The notes: generated from the letters alone by a model not told the origin. A DNA stretch of 58,206 bases from an uncultured Pelagibacteraceae bacterium (GCA_902626575.1 CACOFY010000002.1:1-58206), one strand, 5' to 3'; shown: positions 33,675 through 42,404, counted from the first letter of the stretch. Numbers and translations: made by a program.

Positions 33675-35608
33675 GATAAACACTCCTCATACTCTGGTTG
33701 ATTGTCTTGTTGTTTTTTTGATTTATAAACGTTAGCTGTAATATCTGTTGAGTTTGCATCATTAACATTCTCAGCACGTTGGATTGATTTTGACCTACAA
33801 TAATACAGACTTTTCAAACCCTTTTTCCATGCTTGAAAATGTATTTGATGTAATTCTTTTTTGTGCACATCTGCAGGTAAAAATATGTTTATTGATTGCG
33901 CTTGAGAAATATGTGGGGTTCTGTCAGCGCTCAATTCTATGATCCACTTTTGATCAAGTTCGAATGCAGTTTTAAATACGTCTTTTTCATTTTGCGTTAA
34001 AAAATCTAAATGTGAGACTGAACCTTGGTTTGTAGTTATACTTGACCAGACTTCATCGTTATTTTTTCCATATTTTTCTAGTAATTGTTTAAGGTGTCTG
34101 TTTCTTACATTAAAAGAGCCTGAAAGTGTTTTATGTGTATAACTGTTAGCAGCTATAGGTTCAACGCCTGGAGATGTTCCACCACAAATTATTGAAATAG
34201 ATGCAGTGGGCGCTATAGCGGTTTTATTTGAAAATCTTTCATTAATTCCGTAGTCAGCAGCATCCGGACACGGACCCCTTTCCTCGGCTAAATCTTTAGA
34301 GGCTTTATCAACGTGTTTGTGTATATGTTCGAATATTTTTTTATTCCACGCTTTACTCATAACTGACTCTAACGGGATCATTTTCTTTTGAAAAAATGAA
34401 TGTAAACCCATAACCCCTAAACCAACACTTCTTTCTTTAATAGCAGAATATGTTGCATCACTAAATTGTTCTGGAGCATTTTCGATAAAATCAGTTAGCA
34501 CATTATCTAAAAACCTCATAACATCACCAATAAAGTTTTCATCGTCTTTCCACTCATCATATGTCTCTACATTTAAAGATGATAAGCAGCATACCGCTGT
34601 TCTATCTCTACCTTCTTTATCAATTCCTGTTGGTAAAGTAATTTCACTGCAAAGATTAGATGTTTTAACTGTAAGACCAGCAAGCTTGTGATGTTGTGGT
34701 ATCATTCTATTCACTGTATCTATGTAAATGATGTAAGGTTCGCCTGTTTCTATTCTAGCGGTTAAAAGTCTAATCCATAAGTTTCTAGCGGAAACAGTTG
34801 CTTGAACTGCCCCATCCTTCGGGCTTTTTAGAGCCCATTGTTCGTCTAATTCAACAGCTCTCATAAAAGCATCAGAAACCAAAACCCCATGATGTAAATT
34901 CAAAGCTTTTCTGTTCGGATCTCCACCAGTTGGTCTTCTCATTTCTATAAATTCTTCTATCTCTGGATGATCGATTGGTAGATAACAAGCAGCAGAACCT
35001 CTTCTCAAAGATCCTTGGCTGATTGCCATAGTTAAAGAGTCCATAACTTTTATAAAAGGTATAATCCCAGAAGTTTTTCCAACTCTTCCAATTTTTTCTC
35101 CGATTGACCTAAGATTGCCCCAGTAACTTCCAATACCTCCACCTCTAGCTGCTAACCAAACATTCTCACTCCATAAATCTAAAATTCCGTTTAAACTATC
35201 ACCAGCCTCATTTAAGAAACATGAGATTGGAAGTCCTCTCTTAGTTCCACCATTTGATAAAACTGGTGTTGCTGGCATGAACCAGAGATTGCTAATGTAA
35301 TTATAAATTCTTTGTGCATGTAAATTGTCATCAGCATAATGACTAGCGACTCTTGCAAAAAGATCCTGGAAAGACTCATTTTCACCAAGGTATCTATCGC
35401 TTAATGTTGCTCTACCAAAATCAGTTAAGTTATTGTCTCTACTTCTGTCGATCTTTATCGTTATTCCTCTCGAATTTTGAAATAACTCTGTATTCGTATT
35501 TAAAGAGAATAGGTCTGGTCTTTTATCTTTCGTTAAATCCTGGAATTTTTCAGTATTTTTGTATTCAGAGACAGCTTTCTTTATTGCCTGAGACACTAAT
35601 TTATTCAT
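33665..35608 (-). CDS. nrdA: Class I ribonucleotide reductase alpha subunit without visible ATP-cone
   Basis: The catalytic subunit has the NLCSE active-site motif (Asn-x-Cys-x-Glu), the partner Cys in LPISCFL and TAVCCLSSLN, and a C-terminal Cys pair (Cys643-x-x-Cys646) that relays reduction. At 647 residues it is about 110 shorter than E. coli NrdA, and the N-terminus enters the alpha domain almost at once with no VxKRDG-type ATP-cone. The dATP off-switch should then be lacking (inference). A SD-like AAGGGA precedes the ATG. Confidence 0.95.
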   Translation of the reverse strand: MNKLVSQAIKKAVSEYKNTEKFQDLTKDKRPDLFSLNTNTELFQNSRGITIKIDRSRDNNLTDFGRATLSDRYLGENESFQDLFARVASHYADDNLHAQRIYNYISNLWFMPATPVLSNGGTKRGLPISCFLNEAGDSLNGILDLWSENVWLAARGGGIGSYWGNLRSIGEKIGRVGKTSGIIPFIKVMDSLTMAISQGSLRRGSAACYLPIDHPEIEEFIEMRRPTGGDPNRKALNLHHGVLVSDAFMRAVELDEQWALKSPKDGAVQATVSARNLWIRLLTARIETGEPYIIYIDTVNRMIPQHHKLAGLTVKTSNLCSEITLPTGIDKEGRDRTAVCCLSSLNVETYDEWKDDENFIGDVMRFLDNVLTDFIENAPEQFSDATYSAIKERSVGLGVMGLHSFFQKKMIPLESVMSKAWNKKIFEHIHKHVDKASKDLAEERGPCPDAADYGINERFSNKTAIAPTASISIICGGTSPGVEPIAANSYTHKTLSGSFNVRNRHLKQLLEKYGKNNDEVWSSITTNQGSVSHLDFLTQNEKDVFKTAFELDQKWIIELSADRTPHISQAQSINIFLPADVHKKELHQIHFQAWKKGLKSLYYCRSKSIQRAENVNDANSTDITANVYKSKKQQDNQPEYEECLSCQ

Positions 35609-35631
35609 TTTTCCCTTATATTTATGTTAAA

Positions 35632-35647
35632 CAACTATATGTTGTGT
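35632..35647. promoter_or_regulatory. NrdR box 1 upstream of nrdA
   Basis: The 16 bases agree with the published NrdR box (acaCwAtATaTwGtgt) at 13 positions, including the CwATAT...TwG core. It lies 24-39 bases upstream of the nrdA ATG, where repressor binding would block transcription. A second, weaker box is centred 31 bases upstream, the usual three-turn spacing of paired NrdR sites. No nrdR gene is in the window. Confidence 0.65.
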
Positions 35648-35662
35648 GCAGATTTCTTTAAT

Positions 35663-35678
35663 ATACTATATAAATTAA
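35663..35678. promoter_or_regulatory. NrdR box 2, degenerate
   Basis: The half-site ATACTATATA keeps the CwATATa core, but the right half is lost. It begins exactly 31 bases from box 1. On its own this would be chance in such A+T-rich DNA; the spacing makes it believable. The TATATT just here on the minus strand could also be the -10 element of nrdA. Confidence 0.4.
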
Positions 35679-35752
35679 AAATCAACAGAACATTTATAGA
35701 ACATAGGAATTTTTTTGCAATAAAAAAATAAAAAAAATATAGAAATATCAAC

Positions 35753-37207
35753 ATGAACGAACAGATAAAAATAGATCCATATGGTTTTAGGGAATATGAC
35801 GCACGATGGCTATATCCAGAAAATGTAAATCTTAAGGGAATCGAAAGCTTAGGGAAAGGCTTAGGAAGTCAAATAATCAAACACACTAATAAAAAAAATC
35901 CAAGAGTAACAATTGGTCATGATTATAGATCTTACAGTGAAGAAATAAAAGAAAATTTAAAAAAAGGATTAATCTCCACAGGATGTTTTGTTGAAGATTT
36001 AGGATTATCTCTATCCCCAATGGTTTACTATGCTCAATTTAATTTGAACAGTGACGCTGTAGCTATGGTAACAGCTAGTCATAATGAAAACGGTTGGACA
36101 GGTGTTAAAATGGGTATCAAAAAGGGTTTAACACATGCACCAGAGGAAATGAAAGAATTAAAAGAAATTACTTTAAGTGAAGATTTTTTAGTGGGAAAAG
36201 GTAATGAAAAAAAAATAGATAATTTTCAAGAAGTTTACAAAAACGATTTAATAAAAAATAATAAAATCACAAAAAAAATAAAAGTTGTTGCAGCATGTGG
36301 TAATGGTACCGCTGGTATATTTGCTCCAGATATATTGAGAGGTATCGGATGTGAAGTTGTAGAATTAGATTGTAAATTAGATTGGTCCTTTCCAAAATAC
36401 AATCCAAATCCTGAGGATATGCAAATGCTTCATGCTATCAGTAAAGCAGTGAAAGATAATAATGCAGATATAGGTTTTGGTTTTGATGGTGATGGAGATA
36501 GATGTGGAGTAATAGATAATGAAGGAAATGAAATTTTTTCTGACAAAATTGGATTATTGATTGCCAGAAACCTATCGACAAATTACAAAAATTCAAAATT
36601 TATTGTGGATGTCAAATCAACTGGTCTATTCAATAATGACAGAATATTAACTTCAAACAACTGTAAAACTATTTACTGGAAAACTGGTCATTCCCATATT
36701 AAGAGAAAAGTAAATCAAGAAAATGCTTTAGCAGGTTTTGAAAAAAGTGGACATTTCTTTTTTAATAAGCCGTTAGGTTACGGTTACGATGATGGAATTA
36801 ATTCAGCTATACAAGTATGTCATCTTTTAAATAATGATAAGAGAAAAATTAGTGAGATAGTAAAATCTTTACCTAAAACTTATCAATCACCAACAATGGC
36901 GCCTTTTTGCAAAGATAGTGAAAAATATATTGTTGTTGAAAAAATAGTAAGTCAAATAGAAGAAATTAAAAATAAAAAAATAAAAGTCGATAATCAAGAA
37001 ATTGTAGATATTCTGACTGTCAATGGAGTAAGATTTTCTTTTAAGGATGGGTCATGGGGTTTAATTAGAGCTTCTTCAAACAAACCCTCATTAGTCGTAG
37101 TAACTGAAAGTCCCACCTCAGATATAAGAAAAAAGAAAATTTTTGAGTTTATTGATAACTTGCTTCAAAAATCTGGCAAGATTGGCAAGTATGATCAAAA
37201 AATTTAA
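35753..37207 (+). CDS. Phosphomannomutase/phosphoglucomutase
   Basis: An alpha-D-phosphohexomutase of 484 residues. The phosphoserine loop is VTASHNENGWTGVK near residue 103, the metal site GFDGDGDRCG near residue 240, the sugar-specificity loop GFEKSGHFFF near residue 322 and a C-terminal phosphate-binding region (ASSNKPSLVVVTES). It interconverts hexose 1- and 6-phosphates for surface sugars. The opening YGFREYDARWLYP is the AlgC/ManB-like start. It is divergent from nrdAB. Confidence 0.9.
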   Translation: MNEQIKIDPYGFREYDARWLYPENVNLKGIESLGKGLGSQIIKHTNKKNPRVTIGHDYRSYSEEIKENLKKGLISTGCFVEDLGLSLSPMVYYAQFNLNSDAVAMVTASHNENGWTGVKMGIKKGLTHAPEEMKELKEITLSEDFLVGKGNEKKIDNFQEVYKNDLIKNNKITKKIKVVAACGNGTAGIFAPDILRGIGCEVVELDCKLDWSFPKYNPNPEDMQMLHAISKAVKDNNADIGFGFDGDGDRCGVIDNEGNEIFSDKIGLLIARNLSTNYKNSKFIVDVKSTGLFNNDRILTSNNCKTIYWKTGHSHIKRKVNQENALAGFEKSGHFFFNKPLGYGYDDGINSAIQVCHLLNNDKRKISEIVKSLPKTYQSPTMAPFCKDSEKYIVVEKIVSQIEEIKNKKIKVDNQEIVDILTVNGVRFSFKDGSWGLIRASSNKPSLVVVTESPTSDIRKKKIFEFIDNLLQKSGKIGKYDQKI

Positions 37208-37212
37208 TAATA

Positions 37213-37365
37213 ATGTCAAAAATAAAAAATTTTTTTTTGAATTTGAAAAAGAATAAATTTTCAAAATTTTTTTTAATTGGAAGCTTTATTTTTTTTTCTG
37301 TTAAAGGAATTATATGGTTAGTAATACTTTTTTTAGCATATGCAGGAATTGAGAGTTTATTTTAA
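37213..37365 (+). CDS. Tiny membrane protein (50 aa)
   Basis: An ATG 5 bases after the phosphohexomutase stop opens 50 codons: a Lys/Asn/Phe-rich start, then one hydrophobic helix (about residues 19-46) containing SVKGIIWLVILFLAYAG. It is in the same direction as the upstream gene, and its end overlaps the convergent DUF4149 gene by 4 bases. The tight fit and single clean helix suggest a real small membrane protein; the function is unknown. Confidence 0.55.
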   Translation: MSKIKNFFLNLKKNKFSKFFLIGSFIFFSVKGIIWLVILFLAYAGIESLF

Positions 37366-37751
37366 AATAAAATATAAACTAGAATGAATAATTGTAAAAA
37401 GTTAATTATTACGGATAAAGCGTGGAAGTATTTAAATCTTTTTTCCTGATTATTATCCCTAAAATAATTAATTAATGGCATTAAGATAAAGTTAGACATT
37501 ACGAATAATATTGCCACCAGTAGAACCAAGTAAAAATCAGTCAAAAATTGTTTAACGTAATAAAAGGATATTAAACTCAGTAAAGATAAAATTAAGTTTA
37601 CAAGATAATAGAATGGAAATATTTTTCTTATAAATCTTCTCGAGGCATCAACATCCAAAACTGTAAATACTATTGGGGCAACTACAAATGAAAAAAAAAG
37701 CATTATCCCAAGTATTCCAGACACTAAATAATACGGTAAATTCTCCATCAT
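37362..37751 (-). CDS. DUF4149-like four-helix membrane protein
   Basis: The 129-residue protein has four hydrophobic segments, with the FSFVVAPIVFTVLD and FIRKIFPFYYLVN stretches typical of DUF4149 (PF13664, related to TMEM205). Function is not established. It starts 3 bases after the IsdG-like gene and is transcribed with it. Confidence 0.65.
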   Translation of the reverse strand: MMENLPYYLVSGILGIMLFFSFVVAPIVFTVLDVDASRRFIRKIFPFYYLVNLILSLLSLISFYYVKQFLTDFYLVLLVAILFVMSNFILMPLINYFRDNNQEKRFKYFHALSVIINFLQLFILVYILF

Positions 37752-37754
37752 TTT

Positions 37755-38057
37755 TTACAAAATAACTTCAAAACCCTCAAAATTAGGAGCTCCAATGTAT
37801 AGATCTTTATGTTGACCAGCATTTTTATGGGCCATACGAAAGGCATCTGATTTTGTCCAGTTCAAAAAGTGATCTTTTGTCTCCCATATGCTGTGTGATG
37901 CATATAAAGTATAATTGTCAAATGTATTTCCTTTAACTAAATTAAAATTTTTAAATCCAGGTACACCCTCTAAGTGAGTGTCTCTTTCTCTCCAAACATT
38001 TTCAAACTGGTCCTCTTTTCCAAGAACAATTTTAAATCTATTCATTGCAATAAACAT
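37755..38057 (-). CDS. IsdG/HmoA-like heme-degrading or ABM-fold monooxygenase
   Basis: A 100-residue dimeric ferredoxin-like (ABM) protein. The catalytic triad of IsdG-type heme oxygenases fits by position: Asn6, Trp67 and His77 (IsdG uses Asn7, Trp66-67, His76-77). Other typical stretches are VWRERDTHLEGVPGF and SIWETKDHFLNW. It could free iron from heme, valuable in iron-poor seawater; other ABM activities are possible. The ATG at 38057 gives MFIAMNRF, the common start for this family. Confidence 0.78.
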   Translation of the reverse strand: MFIAMNRFKIVLGKEDQFENVWRERDTHLEGVPGFKNFNLVKGNTFDNYTLYASHSIWETKDHFLNWTKSDAFRMAHKNAGQHKDLYIGAPNFEGFEVIL

Positions 38058-38207
38058 TTTTACTCATAACATTTGTTGAGACTATATATTCTTCTAATTT
38101 GTCGCATCATAAAGCCTTAAAAATCAATTTTTAATTTAATTGTGTGACACTCTTCATCTTATATTTTTTTATAGTTTGACTATTTATTTTAGTTGGAAGG
38201 ATAAACT

Positions 38208-38414
38208 ATGAAAAAAATAATTTTAATATTATCTTTAGTTTTTTTTACAAGTTCAGCTTTTGCTGGATCTTGCCCAATGATGGCAAAACAAATTGATGAT
38301 AAAATTGCGGAAGCACAAAAACTTAGAGATGAAGGCATGAAGGCCCATGATTCTGGAAATCATGGAAAGTCTGAAGAATTATTAAATAAAGCTTTAGAAC
38401 TTTTTAAAGGTTAA
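38208..38414 (+). CDS. Small secreted protein (68 aa) with helical mature part
   Basis: A signal peptide (cleavage after SAFA, residue 19) leaves a 49-residue charged, helical protein with one Cys (in GSCPMM) and an HDSGNHGKSEELLNKALELF tail that looks like a single TPR-like helix pair. The ribosome site GGAAGG (38195-38200) is good. It stands alone in a 400-base region with its own terminator, suggesting an abundant, independently expressed periplasmic peptide. Function unknown. Confidence 0.8.
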   Translation: MKKIILILSLVFFTSSAFAGSCPMMAKQIDDKIAEAQKLRDEGMKAHDSGNHGKSEELLNKALELFKG

Positions 38415-38421
38415 TAAATTA

Positions 38422-38451
38422 AAAGGGACATGTTTTTTAATATGTCCCTTT
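38422..38451 (+). terminator. Rho-independent-type hairpin after the small secreted protein gene
   Basis: AAAGGGACAT (38422-38431) and ATGTCCCTTT (38442-38451) form a perfect 10-base stem with a 10-base loop. It sits 7 bases after the stop codon and 8 bases before the bcp start. The T-rich tail is only TTTAAT, so it may terminate both ways or act partly as a 3' stabiliser. Confidence 0.75.
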
Positions 38452-38459
38452 AATCAAAA

Positions 38460-38921
38460 ATGAAAATTTCAGAAAATAAAAAAGCTCCAAATTTTAAGCT
38501 AGCTTCCACAGATGGTTCTATTTTTGAATTAAATAAATTAAAAAAAAATATTATTTTATATTTTTATCCAAAGGATGATACGCCAGGATGCACTTTAGAG
38601 TCTCGTGATTTTAATAAGCTTAATAATTTAATCTCAAAAAATAATACAGTAGTTTTTGGAATATCTGCAGATAGCATAGAAAGTCACCTTAAATTCAAAA
38701 AAAAATATAAACTTAAATTTGAATTATTATCGGATGAAAAGAAATTAGTTCTTAAAAAGTATGGTGTTTGGGGTAAAAAATCTTTTTTAGGAAAAAATTA
38801 TATGGGAATAATAAGAACAACTATACTTATTAAGAAAGATGGTAAAATTCACAAAATTTGGAATAATGTTAGAGTTAAAGATCACGCAAATGAAGTTTTT
38901 AAAGAAATCAAAAACATTTAA
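38460..38921 (+). CDS. bcp: Bcp-type thiol peroxiredoxin
   Basis: The peroxidatic Cys lies in FYPKDDTPGCTLESRDF near residue 40 (PxxxTPGCT signature of Bcp/PrxQ). The resolving Cys five residues later, seen in many Bcp, is replaced here (Glu-Ser follow), so this looks like a 1-Cys form. Length 153 is normal. It reduces peroxides with thioredoxin or another thiol donor. Confidence 0.93.
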   Translation: MKISENKKAPNFKLASTDGSIFELNKLKKNIILYFYPKDDTPGCTLESRDFNKLNNLISKNNTVVFGISADSIESHLKFKKKYKLKFELLSDEKKLVLKKYGVWGKKSFLGKNYMGIIRTTILIKKDGKIHKIWNNVRVKDHANEVFKEIKNI

Positions 38922-38929
38922 TCGAGTCT

Positions 38930-39376
38930 ATGAAAAAAGATAAATCAAAACCACTCATGCTTTACGTGGCTGAAAAGATTTATAATAATGTAGTAAAGAT
39001 AAAAAAAAGCAATCCAAACTTTACATTAATTGAAGCAATTGAAATGTTTTCAACCTCTTTAGAATATACGAATATAAAAAGTGGACAATTTCATGATGAG
39101 TTATTTGAGGATTTAAAAGAAAATGATTTTGTAAATAAAGAGACAAAAACGAAAATTCCGAAAGAAACAATAAATTTATTAAAGGTTCAAAGAGATACTT
39201 TGATGGAAAAACTTAATTTTTCGAATAATACATACTTTGCTAAAAGTTCTTTTCCTTTATCAAATTCACAAAACTCATTTGATTTGCTTTGGCGTATGTG
39301 TGAAAGTTATGAACTATGGTGTAAAGAAGTAGGTAAAAAAAGTTTAATAAAACTTAATATAAGTGCTGAAAATTAA
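38930..39376 (+). CDS. Hypothetical protein (148 aa)
   Basis: A soluble, helix-rich protein with no signal peptide or membrane segment. There is a Trp-Cys rich end (DLLWRMCESYELWCKEVGKK). I do not recognise a family. It follows bcp by 8 bases in the same direction and ends 3 bases before the convergent TauE/SafE gene. Likely cotranscribed with bcp. Confidence 0.7.
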   Translation: MKKDKSKPLMLYVAEKIYNNVVKIKKSNPNFTLIEAIEMFSTSLEYTNIKSGQFHDELFEDLKENDFVNKETKTKIPKETINLLKVQRDTLMEKLNFSNNTYFAKSSFPLSNSQNSFDLLWRMCESYELWCKEVGKKSLIKLNISAEN

Positions 39377-39379
39377 TTA

Positions 39380-40213
39380 TTAAAGATTTAAAAATCTATA
39401 AATAAAAATTGTTCCAATTACATATAAAAATATTCCAAAAAATCTTTGGATTCTAATTTTATCCATTAAGTGAACTGTATTTGCTCCAACTCTAGCCATA
39501 AAAGTTGTAATTGGTACAAAAATTAAAAATGCTGGAATGTTTATAAAACCAACACTTAACGGAAGGTCAGCTTTCAATATTGTGCCTGAGGTGAAAAAAC
39601 CAATTGCTCCAAACAGGGAAATGATAAACCCGATCGAGGCAGCTGTCCCAATAGCTTTTTTTATAGGATACCCATAAAATTTTAATATTGGTACATTTAT
39701 CATTGCTCCTGTTATACCCATTGGCGCCGAGACAAACCCTGAAAAAAAACCTAAAAATATTTTTGGTAGAATATTAAATCTAATTTTTTCTTTTTTTAGA
39801 TTTTCTGTGACTAGTAATAAATATGCTCCAAAAAAATAAACAATTATTGAAAAAAAGAGAACTAAAGTTTTTGTATTTAAAAATGAGGCTAATAAGGTCC
39901 CAAAAACTACACCTAAACCAACAAATAAACCAAATGTTTTTAATAAATTAAAATCCACCGCACCGTGTTTTCTATGTGTCATCACAGAAGCTGAAGATGT
40001 CATGATAGTTATTGAAAACGCAGTACCTACAGACAAGTGCATAATATATTGTTTATCTACTATTAAAGTATCGAAAATAAAAAAAAGAAAAGGTACTGAT
40101 ATAAGACCACCCCCTATTCCAAATAATCCAGCACAAAAACCAACTGGTATTGCTGCCATTATCATGAGAATGATAAAAAAAATATAATTATTGGATGAAA
40201 TTAAATCTATCAA
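39380..40213 (-). CDS. TauE/SafE-family permease 2
   Basis: The 277-residue membrane protein has about eight helices in two halves. The family hallmarks are GLFGIGGGLISVPFLFF near residue 30 and SAPMGITGAMINVPIL near residue 160, with THRKHGAVDF between. Family members move sulfite, sulfoacetate, or other small organic anions. It shares domain pattern with the permease at 41568-42404; the two flank malonyl-CoA decarboxylase in the same direction. Confidence 0.85.
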   Translation of the reverse strand: MIDLISSNNYIFFIILMIMAAIPVGFCAGLFGIGGGLISVPFLFFIFDTLIVDKQYIMHLSVGTAFSITIMTSSASVMTHRKHGAVDFNLLKTFGLFVGLGVVFGTLLASFLNTKTLVLFFSIIVYFFGAYLLLVTENLKKEKIRFNILPKIFLGFFSGFVSAPMGITGAMINVPILKFYGYPIKKAIGTAASIGFIISLFGAIGFFTSGTILKADLPLSVGFINIPAFLIFVPITTFMARVGANTVHLMDKIRIQRFFGIFLYVIGTIFIYRFLNL

Positions 40214-40243
40214 AATGACCTACTTAAATTTAGGTCTTTTAAA

Positions 40244-41548
40244 TCATAAATATTTTTTAAGTTTATCTGAAACATTAATTTTTTTGTTGTTAACATAATT
40301 TTCATGATTCTGTTCAATATTATTTAGTTCATATAGATAGTTGACCATAATTCCAAATGATCTTTGAAAACCTACCTCTGACACATTGGCATTAACGTTT
40401 ATGTCATCTATTAATGCTCCATTTCCTAAATGGAATCTACTAACATCGTTTATAGGAAAGCCTTTTTTATTTTTCTCATTAGTTAAATAATGAAGTACTA
40501 ATTTTATCATTGACTCTTTATTTTCTAAAATTCTTGTATCACCTATTTTTAAATCCCCTGATTTAAGAAAATTAAAATTATCTGGAGAAGAGCCAGTAAT
40601 TATTTTAATTTTTTCATTATCTAAGTACGAAAACCAATCTCTAAATCCTGGAATTGGTGATAATGTTCCAAAATTCTTAATATGAGGTAGTTCTTCTTGA
40701 ATTTCGTAAACAACCCGCTTAATCAAGAAATTTCCCAAAGTAACTCTCGATAAACCTTCTTGACAATTACTGATTGAGTAAAAAGTTGCTGTATCATTTT
40801 TTTTATCTCCAGCTGCTTTTGGTTTAAGCAATTCTTGAATAGATTTACCTAAGCCTTTGGTTAAAGCAACTTGTACAAATATAATTGGTTCATCATCAAG
40901 TGCAGGATGAAAATAAGAGAAAAATCTTCTATCCTCACCTAATCTTACTTTAAGATCATTCATATCTTTTATATGATGAACCCTTTCGTATTTAATAATT
41001 TTTTCTAAAATTGCAGCTTTGGTTTCCCAGGTTATTTTTTCTAGCTTTAAAAATCCTGGATTAAACCATGATTTGAATAAATGCCTTAAATCATTATCTA
41101 ATGGTGTAAGCTCTTGATTATCTTTTAGAAAACTAATTAAATCTTCTCTTATTCCTAAAATCACAGGTGTTCCATTTGGCGCCATATTCATTCTTGTAAA
41201 CAATTCTCTTCTTTTGCCCTCAGCAATTCTAAATAACTCAAATAAATTTTTATCGTCTTGTTTTTTTTTATATGCGTCAATCGCAGTTTCTACCTTGCTG
41301 TGACTTGGTTTATATTTTTCATTAATCTTTTTAAAAAATAATAATTTATTGTCGTGAGACAATGTTTGATATAAATCTGTTATATCTCTTGCAACTGTAA
41401 TACCAAATGCAGCCCCTTTATTTGAAAGCAAATCATCGCAAAGTGAAATTATAGTTTCGACATCGTTTTTTTTTACAGCTATATTTTTTTTAAATAATTT
41501 TTTTCCAGCGTCTGCAATCGATGAAATAATATCTTTTAAATTAAACAT
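40244..41548 (-). CDS. Malonyl-CoA decarboxylase
   Basis: The enzyme turns malonyl-CoA into acetyl-CoA and CO2. Both catalytic residues known from human MCD are visible: Ser297 in GTLSPIPGFRDWF and His373 in FHLGNGA, and the MVNYLYELN C-terminal strand also matches. The N-terminal about 150 residues form the helical oligomerisation domain. Length 434 is that of bacterial MCD. Placement between two TauE/SafE permeases in one operon suggests use of an imported or released malonate-like acid. Confidence 0.93.
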   Translation of the reverse strand: MFNLKDIISSIADAGKKLFKKNIAVKKNDVETIISLCDDLLSNKGAAFGITVARDITDLYQTLSHDNKLLFFKKINEKYKPSHSKVETAIDAYKKKQDDKNLFELFRIAEGKRRELFTRMNMAPNGTPVILGIREDLISFLKDNQELTPLDNDLRHLFKSWFNPGFLKLEKITWETKAAILEKIIKYERVHHIKDMNDLKVRLGEDRRFFSYFHPALDDEPIIFVQVALTKGLGKSIQELLKPKAAGDKKNDTATFYSISNCQEGLSRVTLGNFLIKRVVYEIQEELPHIKNFGTLSPIPGFRDWFSYLDNEKIKIITGSSPDNFNFLKSGDLKIGDTRILENKESMIKLVLHYLTNEKNKKGFPINDVSRFHLGNGALIDDINVNANVSEVGFQRSFGIMVNYLYELNNIEQNHENYVNNKKINVSDKLKKYL

Positions 41549-41567
41549 TTTATTATCTATATATTAA

Positions 41568-42404
41568 TTAACTTATATTTAAATATTCAATAAATGATCT
41601 TATTGAAACAACTATTAGAAATGTTCCAAAGATCTTACTTAATAATTTTTTATCTATTCTATAGACAGCTTTTGCACCTAGGCGTGCCATTATCATTGTC
41701 ACAGGTACAAATACCAAAAAACCTAATAGGTTTATGTAGCCAAAGCTAAAAGGTGTAGTTACATTATTTACAATTTTTCCTCCAGTAATCATCGTAATTG
41801 TGCCACTTACAGCGATTAAAAATCCTACTGCAGCTGCAGTTCCAATAGATTTTCGGATATCGTAACCAAAAGTTCTCATAAAAGGAACCATTAAAGAACC
41901 GCCTCCAATTCCTAATGGGACAGATATAAAGCCAATTATTATGCCAGATATTTTTTTTACAAAGTCTGATATTGTCTTTGGATTATCAACCAATTTTTCT
42001 CTTAAAAAAATAAAAAATAATCCAACCATAAAAGCAAAAATTGAGAAAAATAAAACTAAAGCAGGTGTTTTCATATTTACAGCCAAAAAAGTTCCAGCAA
42101 TTACACCTGCAACTATAAATAAACCAAAAGACTTAACCATTTTAAAATCAACGGCATCATATTCCATATGAGTTTTAGTAGAAATAATTGAAGTTGGAAT
42201 TATTATTGCTAACGAAGTTCCAACTGATAAATGCATTCTTGTAACAATATCGAAATCCAAAACTGTAAAAGCATAATACAAAGCTGGAACCATAATTATT
42301 CCACCACCCACACCTAAAAGTCCAGCCATAAAACCAGCAACAGCTGCTGCTAATGCAAGAACTGATAATAAATTAATTATCTCATTTAAATTTAAAGCTT
42401 CCAT
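41568..42404 (-). CDS. TauE/SafE-family permease 1
   Basis: The 278-residue inner-membrane protein has GLLGVGGGIIMVPALYY near residue 28 and SVPLGIGGGSLMVPFMR near residue 160, the duplicated family motif, plus TKTHMEYDAVDF. It overlaps dusA by 1 base and precedes malonyl-CoA decarboxylase by 19 bases. Its paralogue follows that gene. Substrate unknown; small carboxylates or sulfonates are typical. Confidence 0.87.
   Translation of the reverse strand: MEALNLNEIINLLSVLALAAAVAGFMAGLLGVGGGIIMVPALYYAFTVLDFDIVTRMHLSVGTSLAIIIPTSIISTKTHMEYDAVDFKMVKSFGLFIVAGVIAGTFLAVNMKTPALVLFFSIFAFMVGLFFIFLREKLVDNPKTISDFVKKISGIIIGFISVPLGIGGGSLMVPFMRTFGYDIRKSIGTAAAVGFLIAVSGTITMITGGKIVNNVTTPFSFGYINLLGFLVFVPVTMIMARLGAKAVYRIDKKLLSKIFGTFLIVVSIRSFIEYLNIS

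Noticed and set aside
38058..38207. Possible riboswitch in the 150-base divergent gap
   Set aside because: Apart from A+T-rich promoter-like words and a good SD, I see no stable stems or known aptamer consensus.
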